From: Stenotrophomonas chelatiphaga
GTDB taxonomy: Bacteria > Pseudomonadota > Gammaproteobacteria > Xanthomonadales > Xanthomonadaceae
Direction of reading: 5' to 3'
Assembly (NCBI RefSeq): GCF_001431535.1
Contig: NZ_LDJK01000018.1
Location: 1-59,352 of the forward strand
DNA length: 59,352 nt
The notes beneath the pieces were generated by a model. That model ran no database searches. It was given only the letters and a program-made list of their open reading frames with translations, and had not been told where the DNA came from. The position numbers and the translations under genes are program-made. Below, piece after piece: positions 34,441-43,427 of the stretch (the stretch's first letter is position 1; every line of letters starts with the position of its first letter).

Positions 34441-34827
34441 TCAGGCTTCGCGGATCAGCTCGCGCGCCGCGATGATCAGCCCTTCAACCAGCTCCTCGTT
34501 CATCACCACCACGTCGTTTCCGCTGGTGTGGCTGACATGCACCGCATGCAGGATGTCCAGGATGACGATCACGCACTGCTGCCTGCTGTAGACGGGGAAA
34601 CTGCCCGTTTCAGGCTGCGGGGTGGTGTGTGCTTTGGCGGCGGCCGGCGGAGGGTCGGCAAGCGGTGGCACCAGCCGCAGGCGGGGCGTGTCCTGGAACA
34701 CGGGATGCGGCACGCCATTGGCGCGCAGGATCCGTTCCAGCTTGTCGATGAAGTGCGGCGGCAGATCATGCATGGCATCGCCCAGCAGGGAGTACAGGCG
34801 CATACCGCTTAGGGTGTGATCGGACAT
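34441..34827 (-). CDS. hypothetical cytoplasmic protein
   Basis: A 128-residue protein that I do not recognise. The start has GAGG about 8 bases upstream. It consists of an N-terminal helical part (MRLYSLLGDAMHDLPPHFIDKLERIL), a Pro/Ala-rich linker near residues 53-75 and a C-terminal hydrophobic-amphipathic part (QQCVIVILDILHAVHVSH). No signal peptide. A palindrome CCCTGCG..CGCAGGG at 34852-34872 lies in its leader. It is convergent with the toxin/immunity genes. Confidence 0.6.
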   Translation of the reverse strand: MSDHTLSGMRLYSLLGDAMHDLPPHFIDKLERILRANGVPHPVFQDTPRLRLVPPLADPPPAAAKAHTTPQPETGSFPVYSRQQCVIVILDILHAVHVSHTSGNDVVVMNEELVEGLIIAARELIREA

Positions 34828-35241
34828 GGGGCAACCTCGTAGCCGGATGGGCCCCCTGCGTCAGGGCGCAGGGTGGCGGGCGGTGCGGGTTGGCATACCG
34901 GTGCAGTCATCCAAAAACCGGCGGATAAACAGAATCCCCACACACCGCCCGCCGTATGACCGGCAAGGCAGTGCATTCTCCGCCGGGCCCGTGAGGGCAA
35001 CAACAGAGTGTTTGGATAACTGCTATCAGGATGCCAATCCCGGCTGGCGCTTCTACGTCGCCAGCATCGTCATCGTGCGTAACGCGACCCGGCTAGGTAC
35101 ATGGGCAAAGCTGCAAAATGCGTCCGCCACGACAAACTGAGCTATGCTCGATGAAGACGCTTACGCAGGGGTGCGTGTCGTAATGCGAGCCGACATGATG
35201 CTGGACGAATCCGTAAACGTACTATCGGTCGGTGCTTGGGA
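34828..35241. other. 414-base gap without a confident gene
   Basis: The gap holds the leader of the hypothetical gene at 34441-34827 (with a hairpin at 34852-34872) and the upstream region of the small membrane protein gene. A 33-codon frame (35144-35245) is the only candidate coding segment. No repeat of the SMAG type, tRNA or known RNA was seen. Confidence 0.6.
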
Positions 35242-35245
35242 ATGA
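35144..35245 (+). CDS. possible 33-residue leader peptide
   Basis: An ATG-initiated frame encodes an acidic 33-residue peptide (begins MLDEDAYAGVRVV, ends SVGAWE). Its stop codon overlaps the ATG of the following small membrane protein as ATGA, which would permit coupled translation. There is no clear ribosome site and no recognised similarity; it could be chance or the remnant of a longer gene. Confidence 0.2.
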   Translation: MLDEDAYAGVRVVMRADMMLDESVNVLSVGAWE

Positions 35246-35430
35246 AGACGATCAATAGCCTGTTTGGCGTGATTTTCATTGTTTACGGTCTGTGGTTGAT
35301 CATGGACGTCCGTGGGCGACCGGGGCTCCTCAGGGGGATCGATTTGTCCATTGATCCGGTGGGATTCGGCGCTCTCTTCTTCCTGCTCGGCGTATGGATC
35401 GTGATGAACGACACGGAGAAGGGCGCTTGA
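35242..35430 (+). CDS. small two-segment membrane protein
   Basis: A 62-residue protein made of two hydrophobic segments (INSLFGVIFIVYGLWLIMD and GFGALFFLLGVWIVM) joined by a polar loop with Arg and Asp. The ATG at 35242 is preceded by a weak GGGA. No family was recognised. It is followed at once by a strong inverted repeat that would end transcription, which supports it being expressed. Confidence 0.5.
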   Translation: MKTINSLFGVIFIVYGLWLIMDVRGRPGLLRGIDLSIDPVGFGALFFLLGVWIVMNDTEKGA

Positions 35431-35434
35431 CCAG

Positions 35435-35492
35435 GCTGCATGACGTGCCGTCGGCCCCGCAGCGCATCGCAGCCGTCACCACGTCATGCAGC
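35435..35492. terminator. bidirectional terminator-like inverted repeat
   Basis: GCTGCATGACGTG (35435-35447) and CACGTCATGCAGC (35480-35492) are perfect 13-base inverted arms around a 32-base centre that can itself pair. The element fills the space between two convergent genes. There is no U-tract. Confidence 0.6.
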
Positions 35493-35497
35493 GCACC

Positions 35498-36169
35498 TCA
35501 CCGGCAGCTCGCGCTTACCTGATGTATCGCATCGCGCAGTGCCTGACGATTCCGCTCGTCCACTGCATCCTGGAAGTACTGCAGGTCCTGCTTGCCCAGC
35601 TCGCAGGGGTCATCTGTATAGCCGGGCGGCCACAGTCCGAGGAACTGCGCCACCCCGGCGATGATCTGTTGCGGGCTCATCTGCGGACGCATGCGGAAGT
35701 AGCGCGGACGCTCCTGGAAGGCCGCATGCACGGGGCGGCGTCCAATCAGTTTCGGGGCGAGGGTGGCGGCGTCGATGCCGTCGCCGCCGCTGACCGCATC
35801 GCCGCGCAAGCGAAGGTCCAGTGGCGCGTTTGCCACCGGGTCGGCAATGTCCACTACCACGGTTGCATCCGGTGCGTTAACCAACGGCTGCAGCGGGCTG
35901 ACCACGCGGCGGCTGCGTTGCGCCGGCGCAACGTCAGGCCTTTTGGGTAGCACGAAAGGCTGCGCTACAGGCGGTGGCGGCGGCAACCAGCGCACGCTGG
36001 TGCGATGGCCATCGCTGCGCGCCAGGGTGGTGCGGGTGGTGGTCAGCAGCCACCAGCCGATCAAGGCGTGCACGGCGATCACCAGCGCCCAGGCGATGAC
36101 GTGCGAGGCGGCTGCCGTGGGGAGTGATCGGCGAGGTAGGGCCAGGGTCGACATCGGCAGTGCATCCAT
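35498..36169 (-). CDS. TonB-like anchored protein of unknown function
   Basis: A 223-residue protein with a single N-terminal membrane anchor (VIAWALVIAVHALIGWWLL), then a Pro-rich stretch (WLPPPPPVAQPF) as in TonB and other periplasm-spanning proteins, then a polar domain. The C-terminal 70 residues (from about PRYFRMRPQMSPQQ to the end) look folded and carry two cysteines (DDPCELGKQD and SASC). No TonB C-terminal signature was seen. The start could be the ATG at 36169 or one five codons later. Confidence 0.65.
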   Translation of the reverse strand: MDALPMSTLALPRRSLPTAAASHVIAWALVIAVHALIGWWLLTTTRTTLARSDGHRTSVRWLPPPPPVAQPFVLPKRPDVAPAQRSRRVVSPLQPLVNAPDATVVVDIADPVANAPLDLRLRGDAVSGGDGIDAATLAPKLIGRRPVHAAFQERPRYFRMRPQMSPQQIIAGVAQFLGLWPPGYTDDPCELGKQDLQYFQDAVDERNRQALRDAIHQVSASCR

Positions 36170-36241
36170 GCGGTTACCTGGGGAGTGAGAGTAGGGGGAA
36201 GGGAGAAAAGTTTCGTTGGGTGGTTCAGGGGCGGCCGCTTC

Positions 36242-36268
36242 GCTCGCCGAGCATGGCTTGGCGCTACC
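36242..36268 (-). repeat. single SMAG-type palindrome, inverted
   Basis: The copy reads GCTCGCCGAGCATGGCTTGGCGCTACC; a decayed second end (GCTGCGCGCTACC) follows near 36280-36293. It lies between the divergent genes at 35498-36169 and 36416-37708, so it is not at a gene end here. Confidence 0.75.
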
Positions 36269-36415
36269 AGGGCCGGGCGTGGCTGCGCGCTACCAGGGCC
36301 GGGCAGGAGGGCGCGCGCAGGAGGATGGCGCGGCGGTGTCGGCTGAAACCAATCTGCCCCCCATCGGGAGGGGCGTGGCAGAATCCGGAACGCTCTCTGC
36401 TTGTTGATCCTGCCC

Positions 36416-37708
36416 ATGTCGTCCACTGCTGCACCCGCCTCGATCCCGCCCACGCCGGCCAATTCGCCGCAGCGCGTGCTGCTGGCCAGCCTGATCGGCA
36501 CCACCATCGAGTTCTTCGACTTCTACATCTACGCCACCGCGGCGGTGCTGGTGTTCCCGCACCTGTTCTTCCCGGAAAGCAGTGACAAGGCGGCCATGCT
36601 GCAGTCATTGGCGACCTTCGCGGTGGCGTTCATTGCGCGGCCGGTGGGATCGGCGGTGTTCGGGCACTTCGGCGACCGCATCGGGCGCAAGGCCACGCTG
36701 GTGGCGGCGCTGCTGACGATGGGCCTGTCCACGGTGTTGATCGGCCTGCTGCCCACGCATGCGCAGATCGGCCTGTGGGCGCCGGCACTGCTGGCGCTGT
36801 GCCGTTTCGGGCAGGGGCTGGGGCTGGGCGGGGAATGGGGCGGTGCCGTGCTGCTGGCCACTGAGAACGCACCGCCTGGCAAGCGTGCGTGGTACGGCAT
36901 GTTCCCGCAGCTGGGCGCGCCGCTGGGCTTCCTGCTGTCGGCCGGTATCTTCCTGATCCTTGGCCGCCTGCTCAGCGCCGATGACTTCCTGCAGTGGGGC
37001 TGGCGCATTCCGTTCGTGGCCAGTGCGCTGCTGGTCGGCCTCGGTCTGTGGGTGCGCCTGAACATCCATGAGACGCCGGCCTTCCAGAAGGCGCTGGATG
37101 CGCATGCGCGGGTCAAGCTGCCGATGCTGACGGTGCTGCGCGACCACGCCATGCCGATGCTGCTGGGCACGCTGGGCGCCTTCGCCACCTTCGTGCTGTT
37201 CTACCTGATGACCGTGTTCGCGCTCGGCCATGGCACGGCGGTGCTGGGCTACAGCCGTGAGCAGTTCCTGCTGCTGCAGATGGTCGGCATCCTGTTCTTC
37301 GCTGCCGGTATTCCCATTTCGGCGCGCTACGGCGATCGCTGGGGCACGCGTCGCACGATGATCATCGCCAGTGGCCTGATCGTGGTGTTCGGCGTGCTGC
37401 TGGCGCCGATGTTCCAGGCCGGCAGCCCGTGGATGGTGCTGGCGTTCCTGTCGCTGGGACTGTTCCTGATGGGCCTCACCTACGGCCCGTGCGGCACCTT
37501 CCTGGCGGAGATCTACCCGGTGGAAGTGCGCTACACCGGCGCGTCGTTGTCGTTCAACCTGGCCGGCATCCTCGGCGCGGCACCGGCCCCGTACCTGGCG
37601 ACATGGCTGGCCGAACGTTTCGGTCTGGTGGCGGTCGGTTATTACCTGTGCATCGCCGCGCTGGTGACCATCTGCGCGTTGCTGGCGTTGCAGCGCCGGG
37701 TGCGCTGA
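36416..37708 (+). CDS. MFS transporter of the metabolite:H+ symporter (MHS) family
   Basis: A 430-residue inner-membrane transporter with 12 predicted segments. The start MSSTAAPAS is chosen; two TTG codons upstream are less likely. The MHS hallmark GTTIEFFDFYIYATAAVLVFP opens segment 1, and GHFGDRIGRKATL is the conserved cytoplasmic loop 2-3, with SARYGDRWGTRRTM as its second-half counterpart. The family carries osmolytes (ProP), citrate, shikimate or dicarboxylates with protons. The substrate is not evident from context. Confidence 0.9.
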   Translation: MSSTAAPASIPPTPANSPQRVLLASLIGTTIEFFDFYIYATAAVLVFPHLFFPESSDKAAMLQSLATFAVAFIARPVGSAVFGHFGDRIGRKATLVAALLTMGLSTVLIGLLPTHAQIGLWAPALLALCRFGQGLGLGGEWGGAVLLATENAPPGKRAWYGMFPQLGAPLGFLLSAGIFLILGRLLSADDFLQWGWRIPFVASALLVGLGLWVRLNIHETPAFQKALDAHARVKLPMLTVLRDHAMPMLLGTLGAFATFVLFYLMTVFALGHGTAVLGYSREQFLLLQMVGILFFAAGIPISARYGDRWGTRRTMIIASGLIVVFGVLLAPMFQAGSPWMVLAFLSLGLFLMGLTYGPCGTFLAEIYPVEVRYTGASLSFNLAGILGAAPAPYLATWLAERFGLVAVGYYLCIAALVTICALLALQRRVR

Positions 37709-38170
37709 TCAGCCGAAGAAGCGCTTCAGCGTGCGTCCCAGCCAACTGCCGCCCTGGTGTTCGCGGGTGAACTGGTTGAGGTGCTGCTTGACCGTTTCGG
37801 CGTAGGCTTGGTCATCGCCGCGGATATGGTTGAACAGCCAGCGCGAGAGCATGGTGCGCAGTTCGTCGGTCACGTCCTCGCCGGCCTGGAAGCGCAGGCG
37901 GTAGTCGGACACGCGCTTGCCGAAGATTTCGTGCACGCGCTTGTGCGCGGCGCAGAACGGGTAGCCGGCTTCTTCCATGAGCTCTTCTTCGAAGGCGAAG
38001 TGGGACATGGTGTAGTCCACCAGTTCGTCGATCACCTCGGCCACGGCCAGCCGCTGCAGGCCCTGCTGGGCGACGTGCAGGTGGTTGAGCATCTCCACGA
38101 TCCGCCTGTGCTGGTTGTCGATGACATCGATGCCGATGTTGAGATCGTCCTGCCAGACCAGCAAGGCCAT
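37709..38170 (-). CDS. bacteriohemerythrin
   Basis: A 153-residue single-domain hemerythrin. The di-iron ligand pattern is complete: the His of [23 protein letters not shown] region, [26 protein letters not shown], and [11 protein letters not shown] near the C-terminus. It starts at MALLVWQ, and its stop abuts the stop of the convergent MFS gene with no gap. The protein binds O2 reversibly in the cytoplasm; supply to oxygenases or respiration, or sensing, is possible. Confidence 0.92.
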   Translation of the reverse strand: MALLVWQDDLNIGIDVIDNQHRRIVEMLNHLHVAQQGLQRLAVAEVIDELVDYTMSHFAFEEELMEEAGYPFCAAHKRVHEIFGKRVSDYRLRFQAGEDVTDELRTMLSRWLFNHIRGDDQAYAETVKQHLNQFTREHQGGSWLGRTLKRFFG

Positions 38171-38260
38171 CTGCGTGCTCCCTGTATGCGATGGGAGCGA
38201 GTCTGGGCGGGCGTGCCGATTGCGACACTGATCTGGATCAAAGCGGGTAAGCACGTGACC

Positions 38261-38343
38261 GGTAGCGCCGAGCCATGCTCGGCGGAATGTTGCAGGCATC
38301 GTGGTCGGCGCAGAAAGGCCGCCGAGCATGGCTCGGCGCTACC
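38261..38343. repeat. SMAG-type inverted pair
   Basis: GGTAGCGCCGAGCCATGCTCGGCGG (38261-38285) and its inverted partner ending CATGGCTCGGCGCTACC (38319-38343) enclose 33 bases. The pair follows the diguanylate cyclase gene and probably ends its transcript. Confidence 0.88.
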
Positions 38344-38354
38344 GAAAGCCTGCC

Positions 38355-39680
38355 TCAGGCGGCGGTGGCGGCCGGTGCGGCGCCGCAGACGCGGTTGCGG
38401 CCGCCGGCCTTGGCCAGGTAAAGCTGGCGGTCGGCTTCGGTGATCAGCTCATGCAGGCTGTCGTGGTTGGGGCGGATGCAGCACAGGCCGATGCTGACGG
38501 TCATGCGCAGCACGCTGTCGCCGATCGGCACCTGCAGCTGGGCCACGCTCTGGCGCAGGGTTTCGAAGTAGTCCGCTGCCTCGTCCGGTGCCAGCCCCGG
38601 CACCATCAGGCAGAACTCTTCGCCCCCGAAACGGGCGACCAGGTCGCCGCTGCGCGCATGTGCGGCCACGGTATCGGCGCAGGCGCGCAGCGCGTCGTCG
38701 CCGCCATCGTGGCCGAAGGTATCGTTGATGTGCTTGAAGTGGTCGATGTCCACCATCGCCACGGTGATCCAGTCATCCTGCTGCTGCACGCCATGCAGCT
38801 GGCGCTGGCTCTGTTCCAGGAAGCAGCGGCGGTTGGGCAGGCCGGTCAGGAAATCGCGGGTGGCCAGGTCCTGCAGGGTGCCGATCAGCTCCAGCTGGTC
38901 CACGTTCTGCGAAACGCGGCAGAAGAATTCTTCGCGCGAAAAGGGCTTGCGCAGGAAGTCGTTGGCGCCGTTCTTCAGGAAGCGCGGGATCAGCGAGGCA
39001 TCGGTATTGCCGGACAACCCGATCACCGCCACCTTGTCGCGCGAACGCTGCATGCGCAGCCGGCGGGTGAACTCCACGCCCTGCATGCCGGGCATTTCCT
39101 GGTCCACCACGGCCAGCCGGATGGACGGGTGCGCCTCGATCGCCGCCAGTCCCTTTTCGCCGTCGGCTGCTTCGTAGACCGGGTGGCCGTACATGCGCAG
39201 CAGGGCTGCTGCATAGGCACGCGCGGACGGGGAGTCATCCACCACCAGCGCGGCGATGCGCCGGTTGCGGTCCAGCCGCTGCACCAGCCACACCAGGTAA
39301 TCCACGCTGCCGGGGGTGTTCTTCAGCACGTAATCGATGACTTTCTGTTCCAGCACGCGCCGGCGCACGTCTTCGTCATACACCCCGCTGACCACCACCG
39401 TCGGCAGGCCGCGGGACACGAAGTAGTCCACCACCGCTTCGCGGTCACCATCGGCCAGCACCAGCCCGGTCAGCACCAGGAACCAGCCCTGTTCCTGTTC
39501 CAGCAGGCGGCCGGCTTCGGCCAGGGTCGAAGCCACTGTCACCTTCAGTTCCAGGCGCTGTTCGATGGCTTCGCGCACCAAGGTGGTGAAGGTTCGCGAA
39601 TTTTCCACCAGCAGGATGCGCTGGGGCAGGGGGTCAACACCGGGGTCGCTTACGAAAGCGCCCTGCAGCAAGGCGGGCAT
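38355..39680 (-). CDS. PleD-like diguanylate cyclase with two receiver domains
   Basis: A 441-residue cytoplasmic signalling protein. Receiver 1 (about residues 20-140, ILLVENSRTF...) lacks the phosphoacceptor: the usual L-D-L reads FLVLTGLVL. Receiver 2 (about 143-265, ALVVDDSPSARA) keeps it in AVVDQEMPG. The C-terminal GGDEF domain (about 270-435) has ARFGGEEF at the active site and RSGD five residues before it as an inhibitory c-di-GMP site, so it should make c-di-GMP and be feedback-inhibited. The start may also be a TTG 11 codons upstream. It lies 68 bases downstream of puuB on the same strand. Confidence 0.9.
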   Translation of the reverse strand: MPALLQGAFVSDPGVDPLPQRILLVENSRTFTTLVREAIEQRLELKVTVASTLAEAGRLLEQEQGWFLVLTGLVLADGDREAVVDYFVSRGLPTVVVSGVYDEDVRRRVLEQKVIDYVLKNTPGSVDYLVWLVQRLDRNRRIAALVVDDSPSARAYAAALLRMYGHPVYEAADGEKGLAAIEAHPSIRLAVVDQEMPGMQGVEFTRRLRMQRSRDKVAVIGLSGNTDASLIPRFLKNGANDFLRKPFSREEFFCRVSQNVDQLELIGTLQDLATRDFLTGLPNRRCFLEQSQRQLHGVQQQDDWITVAMVDIDHFKHINDTFGHDGGDDALRACADTVAAHARSGDLVARFGGEEFCLMVPGLAPDEAADYFETLRQSVAQLQVPIGDSVLRMTVSIGLCCIRPNHDSLHELITEADRQLYLAKAGGRNRVCGAAPAATAA

Positions 39681-39748
39681 GAGGCGTGCGCTCGGAACGG
39701 GCTGGGTCTTCAAGGCTATCGGCCGCTCCTCTGAAAACTTGAACTGCG

Positions 39749-41056
39749 TCACCAAATTAGATTGCGCATCTTTACAAATGCCATCGTGGCGACCAGCAAC
39801 GGCGTGCGCAGCAGGCGTCCGCCCGGGAAGGGGCGATGCGGCAGGCGCTCGAATACGTCCAGCCGTGCGGCCTGGCCGGCGATGGCTTCGGCAATGACCT
39901 GGCCGGCCAGGTTGGCCGCGGCGACCCCATGGCCGGAGAACCCCTGCGCGAAGTAGATGTCCGGGGTCAGCCGGCCCCAGTGCGGCGCGCGGCTGGGGGT
40001 GATGTCCACGTAACCGCCCCACAGGTACTCCAGTGGTACGCCCTGCAGCTGCGGGAACACCTGCCACAGGCGCCGCTGCATCACGCTGTCCAGGCCGGCC
40101 GGCGGGCGCGAGGAATAGCTGGCGCCGCCGCCGAACAGCACGCGGTGGTCGTGGCTGAGCCGGAAGTAGTCCAGCACCAGCCCGGTATCGGACACGGCCA
40201 TGTCGTTGCGGATCAGCGCCCGCGCGCGTGCCTCACCCAGCACCGGGGTGGCGCCCACGTAGGTGCCGACGGGCATCACGTGGCGCTCCAGTTCCGGGGC
40301 GATGCCTTCCAGCCAGGCATTGCCGGCCAGCAGTACGTGGGCGGCGTGCACGGTACCGGTGGCGGTGCGCAGGGCAGGGTGCGGCGTGCGCTGCAGTTCC
40401 AGCACCGGCGTGTGTTCGTGGATCACCGCGCCGGCGGCGATCGCCGCATCGGCAAGGCCCTGCGCGTAGGCCAGCGGATGCAGGTGGCCGCTCAGCGGGT
40501 CGAACATCGCGCCCTGGTAGCGCGGGCTGTCCAGCTGTGCGCGCAGGGTGGCACGGTCCCACCACTGCATGGGGTAGTCGTAACGGGTGGTCAGCCGCTC
40601 CATGTCGCGCTGCAGCGCCTGCGACTGGCGCGTGGTGATCGGTACGTTGGCGTGCCCGGGCACCCAGTGGCAGTCGATCCGGTACTGGTCGATGCGATCG
40701 CGCAGCAGCTGCACGCCCTGGCGCGAATAGTCGAACAGGGTGCGTGCGTCTTCAACGCCGACCTGCTTTTCCAGCACGTCCACTTCGCAGCCGTAGCCGA
40801 CCAGGGCCTGGCCGCCATTGCGCCCGGACGCTCCCCAGCCGACCCGGCAGGCGTCCAGCACCACCACGCGCAGGCCACGGCGGGCCAGTTCCAGTGCGGC
40901 CGAAAGCCCGGTGTAGCCGGCGCCCAGGATCGCCACGTCCACCTGCACATCGCCATCCAGCGGCGGCTGGGCAACGCGTGGCGCGACGCTGGCGGCATAC
41001 CAGCTGGGCGGCAGGGCAGGGTCTTCGCGCAGGGGGTGCGTGGGGTCCATGGGCAT
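39749..41056 (-). CDS. puuB: FAD-dependent oxidase, probable gamma-glutamylputrescine oxidase
   Basis: A 435-residue DAO-family flavoprotein. VDVAILGAGYTGLSAALELARRG is the FAD-binding Rossmann motif, and WGASGRNGGQALVGYG is the stretch typical of PuuB/OrdL oxidases. The C-terminal WGGYVDITPSRAPHWG and GFSGHGVAAANLAGQ close the FAD site. It would oxidise gamma-glutamylputrescine to the aldehyde, releasing H2O2 and ammonia. It is divergent from puuD and puuA, and the 97-base gap must hold both promoters. The start is either of two nearby ATGs (41056 or 41050). Confidence 0.82.
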   Translation of the reverse strand: MPMDPTHPLREDPALPPSWYAASVAPRVAQPPLDGDVQVDVAILGAGYTGLSAALELARRGLRVVVLDACRVGWGASGRNGGQALVGYGCEVDVLEKQVGVEDARTLFDYSRQGVQLLRDRIDQYRIDCHWVPGHANVPITTRQSQALQRDMERLTTRYDYPMQWWDRATLRAQLDSPRYQGAMFDPLSGHLHPLAYAQGLADAAIAAGAVIHEHTPVLELQRTPHPALRTATGTVHAAHVLLAGNAWLEGIAPELERHVMPVGTYVGATPVLGEARARALIRNDMAVSDTGLVLDYFRLSHDHRVLFGGGASYSSRPPAGLDSVMQRRLWQVFPQLQGVPLEYLWGGYVDITPSRAPHWGRLTPDIYFAQGFSGHGVAAANLAGQVIAEAIAGQAARLDVFERLPHRPFPGGRLLRTPLLVATMAFVKMRNLIW

Positions 41057-41153
41057 AGTCTGGCGCAGATGCCACGGTGATGGTGTGACTGGCGGTAAGG
41101 TTGCTGCGGTCATCTGCCGGGGTTACCGTGTGGGCAGCGCCGAGGACCTTCGC

Positions 41154-41915
41154 ATGCGCCTTCCGCCCCTCGTGGGATTGCCGACCGACAGCAGCTTGCA
41201 GGGCCACCACCGTTTCGCGATGGCCGGGGAGAAGTACGTGCGCGCGCTGGTGGATGCAGCCGCGGTCACGCCGGTGCTGCTGCCCTCGCTGCAGCCGCCG
41301 CTGCCTGCGGGCGACTGGTTGTCACGCGTGCACGGATTGCTGCTGACCGGCGCGGTGAGCAACATCGAACCGCAGCATTACGCCGGCGGTCGTACCTGGC
41401 CGGGCAACCTGCATGATCCTGCGCGCGACGGCGCCGCGTTTTCGCTGCTGGTACATGCTTTGGCCGCCGACCTGCCGGTGCTGGCGATCTGCCGTGGTTT
41501 CCAGGAACTCAACGTCGCCCTGGGCGGCACGCTGCATCCGCAGGTACACAGGGTGGAGGGACGGCATGACCACCGCGAAGACCCGGCGGCCTCGGTCGAG
41601 GTGCAGTACGGTCCGGCGCACAGCATCGCGCTGGTCGCCGGCGGTTGGCTGGCGCAGTGGCACGGTGCGCGTTCGGCGGTGGTCAATTCGGTACACGGGC
41701 AGGGCATCGACAGCTTGGCCGATGCGCTGCTGCCCGAAGCGCACGCCGACGATGGCCTGGTCGAGGCGGCACGCAGCCGCAGGCATTCCTTCGTGCTGGG
41801 CGTGCAGTGGCATCCGGAGTGGCGCGTCACCCACAATCCCTTCTATCACGCTGTGTTCCACGCATTCGGCCAAGCTTGCCGGCAGCGACAACGACGTCAA
41901 CAGGATTCCGCATGA
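41154..41915 (+). CDS. puuD: gamma-glutamyl-gamma-aminobutyrate hydrolase
   Basis: A 253-residue class I glutamine-amidotransferase-like hydrolase. LAICRGFQELNVALGG contains the nucleophile cysteine and GVQWHPEW the His-Glu pair; RFAMAGEKYVRAL near the N-terminus is typical of PuuD. It releases GABA and glutamate from gamma-glutamyl-GABA. Upstream in-frame codons before MRLPPLVGLP are not family-like. Its stop codon overlaps the puuA start (ATGA). Confidence 0.88.
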   Translation: MRLPPLVGLPTDSSLQGHHRFAMAGEKYVRALVDAAAVTPVLLPSLQPPLPAGDWLSRVHGLLLTGAVSNIEPQHYAGGRTWPGNLHDPARDGAAFSLLVHALAADLPVLAICRGFQELNVALGGTLHPQVHRVEGRHDHREDPAASVEVQYGPAHSIALVAGGWLAQWHGARSAVVNSVHGQGIDSLADALLPEAHADDGLVEAARSRRHSFVLGVQWHPEWRVTHNPFYHAVFHAFGQACRQRQRRQQDSA

Positions 41916-43309
41916 GTACCGACAGCCGCACGCGCAGGATGCCAACGGAGGAAGATGCGCAGGAAAGCAGCCTGCTGCGCTGGCTGAAGGACCGCCGCAT
42001 CACCGAAGTGGAGTGCCTGGTGCCGGACATCACCGGCATCGCGCGCGGCAAGATCATCCCGGCGGACAAGTTCTCCCATGATTACGGCACGCGCCTGCCG
42101 GAGGGCATCTTCGCCACCACCGTCACCGGTGACTATCCGGATGATTACTACGAACTGACCTCGCCCTCGGATTCGGACATGGTGCTGCGCCCGGACCCGG
42201 AAACCGTGCGCATGGTGCCGTGGGCGACCGATCCGACCGCGCAGATCATCCACGACTGCTATACCAAGAGCGGCCAGCCACACGAACTGGCGCCGCGCAA
42301 CGTGCTGCGCCGCGTACTGGATGCCTACACCGAACTGGGCCTTCGCCCGGTGGTGGCACCGGAGCTGGAGTTCTTCCTGGTGCAGAAAAATACCGATCCG
42401 GACTTCCCGCTGCTGCCGCCTGCTGGGCGCTCTGGCCGCCCGGAGACCGCGCGGCAGAGCTATTCCATCGATGCGGTGAACGAGTTCGATCCGATCCTCG
42501 ACCTGATGTACGACTACGCCGATGCGATGAAGCTGGACGTGGACACGCTGATCCACGAATCCGGCGCGGCACAGCTGGAAGTCAACTTCACCCACGCCGG
42601 TGCGATGAACCTGGCCGACCAGGTGTTCCTGTTCAAGCGCACCATGCGCGAGGCGGCGATGCGCCACGGGGTGTACGCCACCTTCCTGGCCAAGCCGATG
42701 GAAAACGAGCCGGGCAGCGCCATGCACATCCACCAGAGCCTGCTGCGGATCAGCGACGGGGCCAACGTGTTTGCCGGCGATGGCGATGGGGAAGGGGAGT
42801 TCAGCCCGGTGTTCGGGCATTACCTGGGCGGGCTGCAGAAGTTCGCCCCGCAGGCGATGGCGTTCTTCGCGCCCAACGTGAACTCCTACCGCCGGCTGGT
42901 GTTTGGCGAGGTGTCGCCGAGCAACGTGCACTGGGGCTTCGACAACCGCACCTGCGGCCTGCGCGTGCCGATGGACACCCCGGACAACATGCGGGTGGAA
43001 AGCCGCTTTGCCGGCTCCGATGCCAACCCGTACCTGGCGATGGCCGCCACCCTGGCCTGCGGGCTGCTGGGCCTGCGCGGCCAGCTGGCCCCGGATGCGC
43101 CGGTCAGCGGCAGCGCCAAGGAACTGGGGTACGACCTGCCGCGATCGCTGGGCGAGGCGCTGGACGGCCTGGAGCAGTGCGCCGAACTGCAGGCGCTGCT
43201 CGGCGAACGCTTTTGCAGGGCCTACATTTCAGTCAAGCGCAAGGAGTACGAGACCTTCTTCCGGGTCATCAGTTCATGGGAACGCGAGTTCCTGCTGTTG
43301 AATGTCTAG
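41912..43309 (+). CDS. puuA: gamma-glutamylputrescine synthetase (glutamine synthetase family)
   Basis: A 465-residue GS-fold enzyme. The start MSTDSRTRR overlaps puuD by four bases. ECLVPDITGIARGK lies in the N-terminal beta-grasp domain; APELEFFLV and HESGAAQLEVNF bear metal-binding glutamates; NEPGSAMHIHQS and FGEVSPSNVHWG belong to the ATP and substrate sites. The length and the PuuD/PuuB/PotFGHI context point to PuuA, which joins glutamate to putrescine with ATP. A spermidine- or other-amine-specific homolog (such as PauA enzymes of Pseudomonas) is possible. Confidence 0.88.
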   Translation: MSTDSRTRRMPTEEDAQESSLLRWLKDRRITEVECLVPDITGIARGKIIPADKFSHDYGTRLPEGIFATTVTGDYPDDYYELTSPSDSDMVLRPDPETVRMVPWATDPTAQIIHDCYTKSGQPHELAPRNVLRRVLDAYTELGLRPVVAPELEFFLVQKNTDPDFPLLPPAGRSGRPETARQSYSIDAVNEFDPILDLMYDYADAMKLDVDTLIHESGAAQLEVNFTHAGAMNLADQVFLFKRTMREAAMRHGVYATFLAKPMENEPGSAMHIHQSLLRISDGANVFAGDGDGEGEFSPVFGHYLGGLQKFAPQAMAFFAPNVNSYRRLVFGEVSPSNVHWGFDNRTCGLRVPMDTPDNMRVESRFAGSDANPYLAMAATLACGLLGLRGQLAPDAPVSGSAKELGYDLPRSLGEALDGLEQCAELQALLGERFCRAYISVKRKEYETFFRVISSWEREFLLLNV

Positions 43310-43323
43310 ACATGGGACACAGC

Positions 43324-43348
43324 CCGCCGAGCATGGCCCGGCGCTACC
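43324..43348 (-). repeat. single SMAG-type palindrome
   Basis: CCGCCGAGCATGGCCCGGCGCTACC is an inverted copy that begins 15 bases past the puuA stop codon. It may terminate puuDA ahead of potF. Confidence 0.8.
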
Positions 43349-43427
43349 AGTTCCGGCGCTGCGGCGTTAGGCTGGCACCCGTCTGCAGGCCGCAATCGGC
43401 CCCCACCCCGCTATGGAGCCCCCTCCC

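Noticed and set aside
34826-35140. 104-codon plus-strand frame in the gap after the toxin locus
   Set aside because: No ribosome site, no hydrophobic or conserved segment, and it overlaps the leader of the opposite gene.
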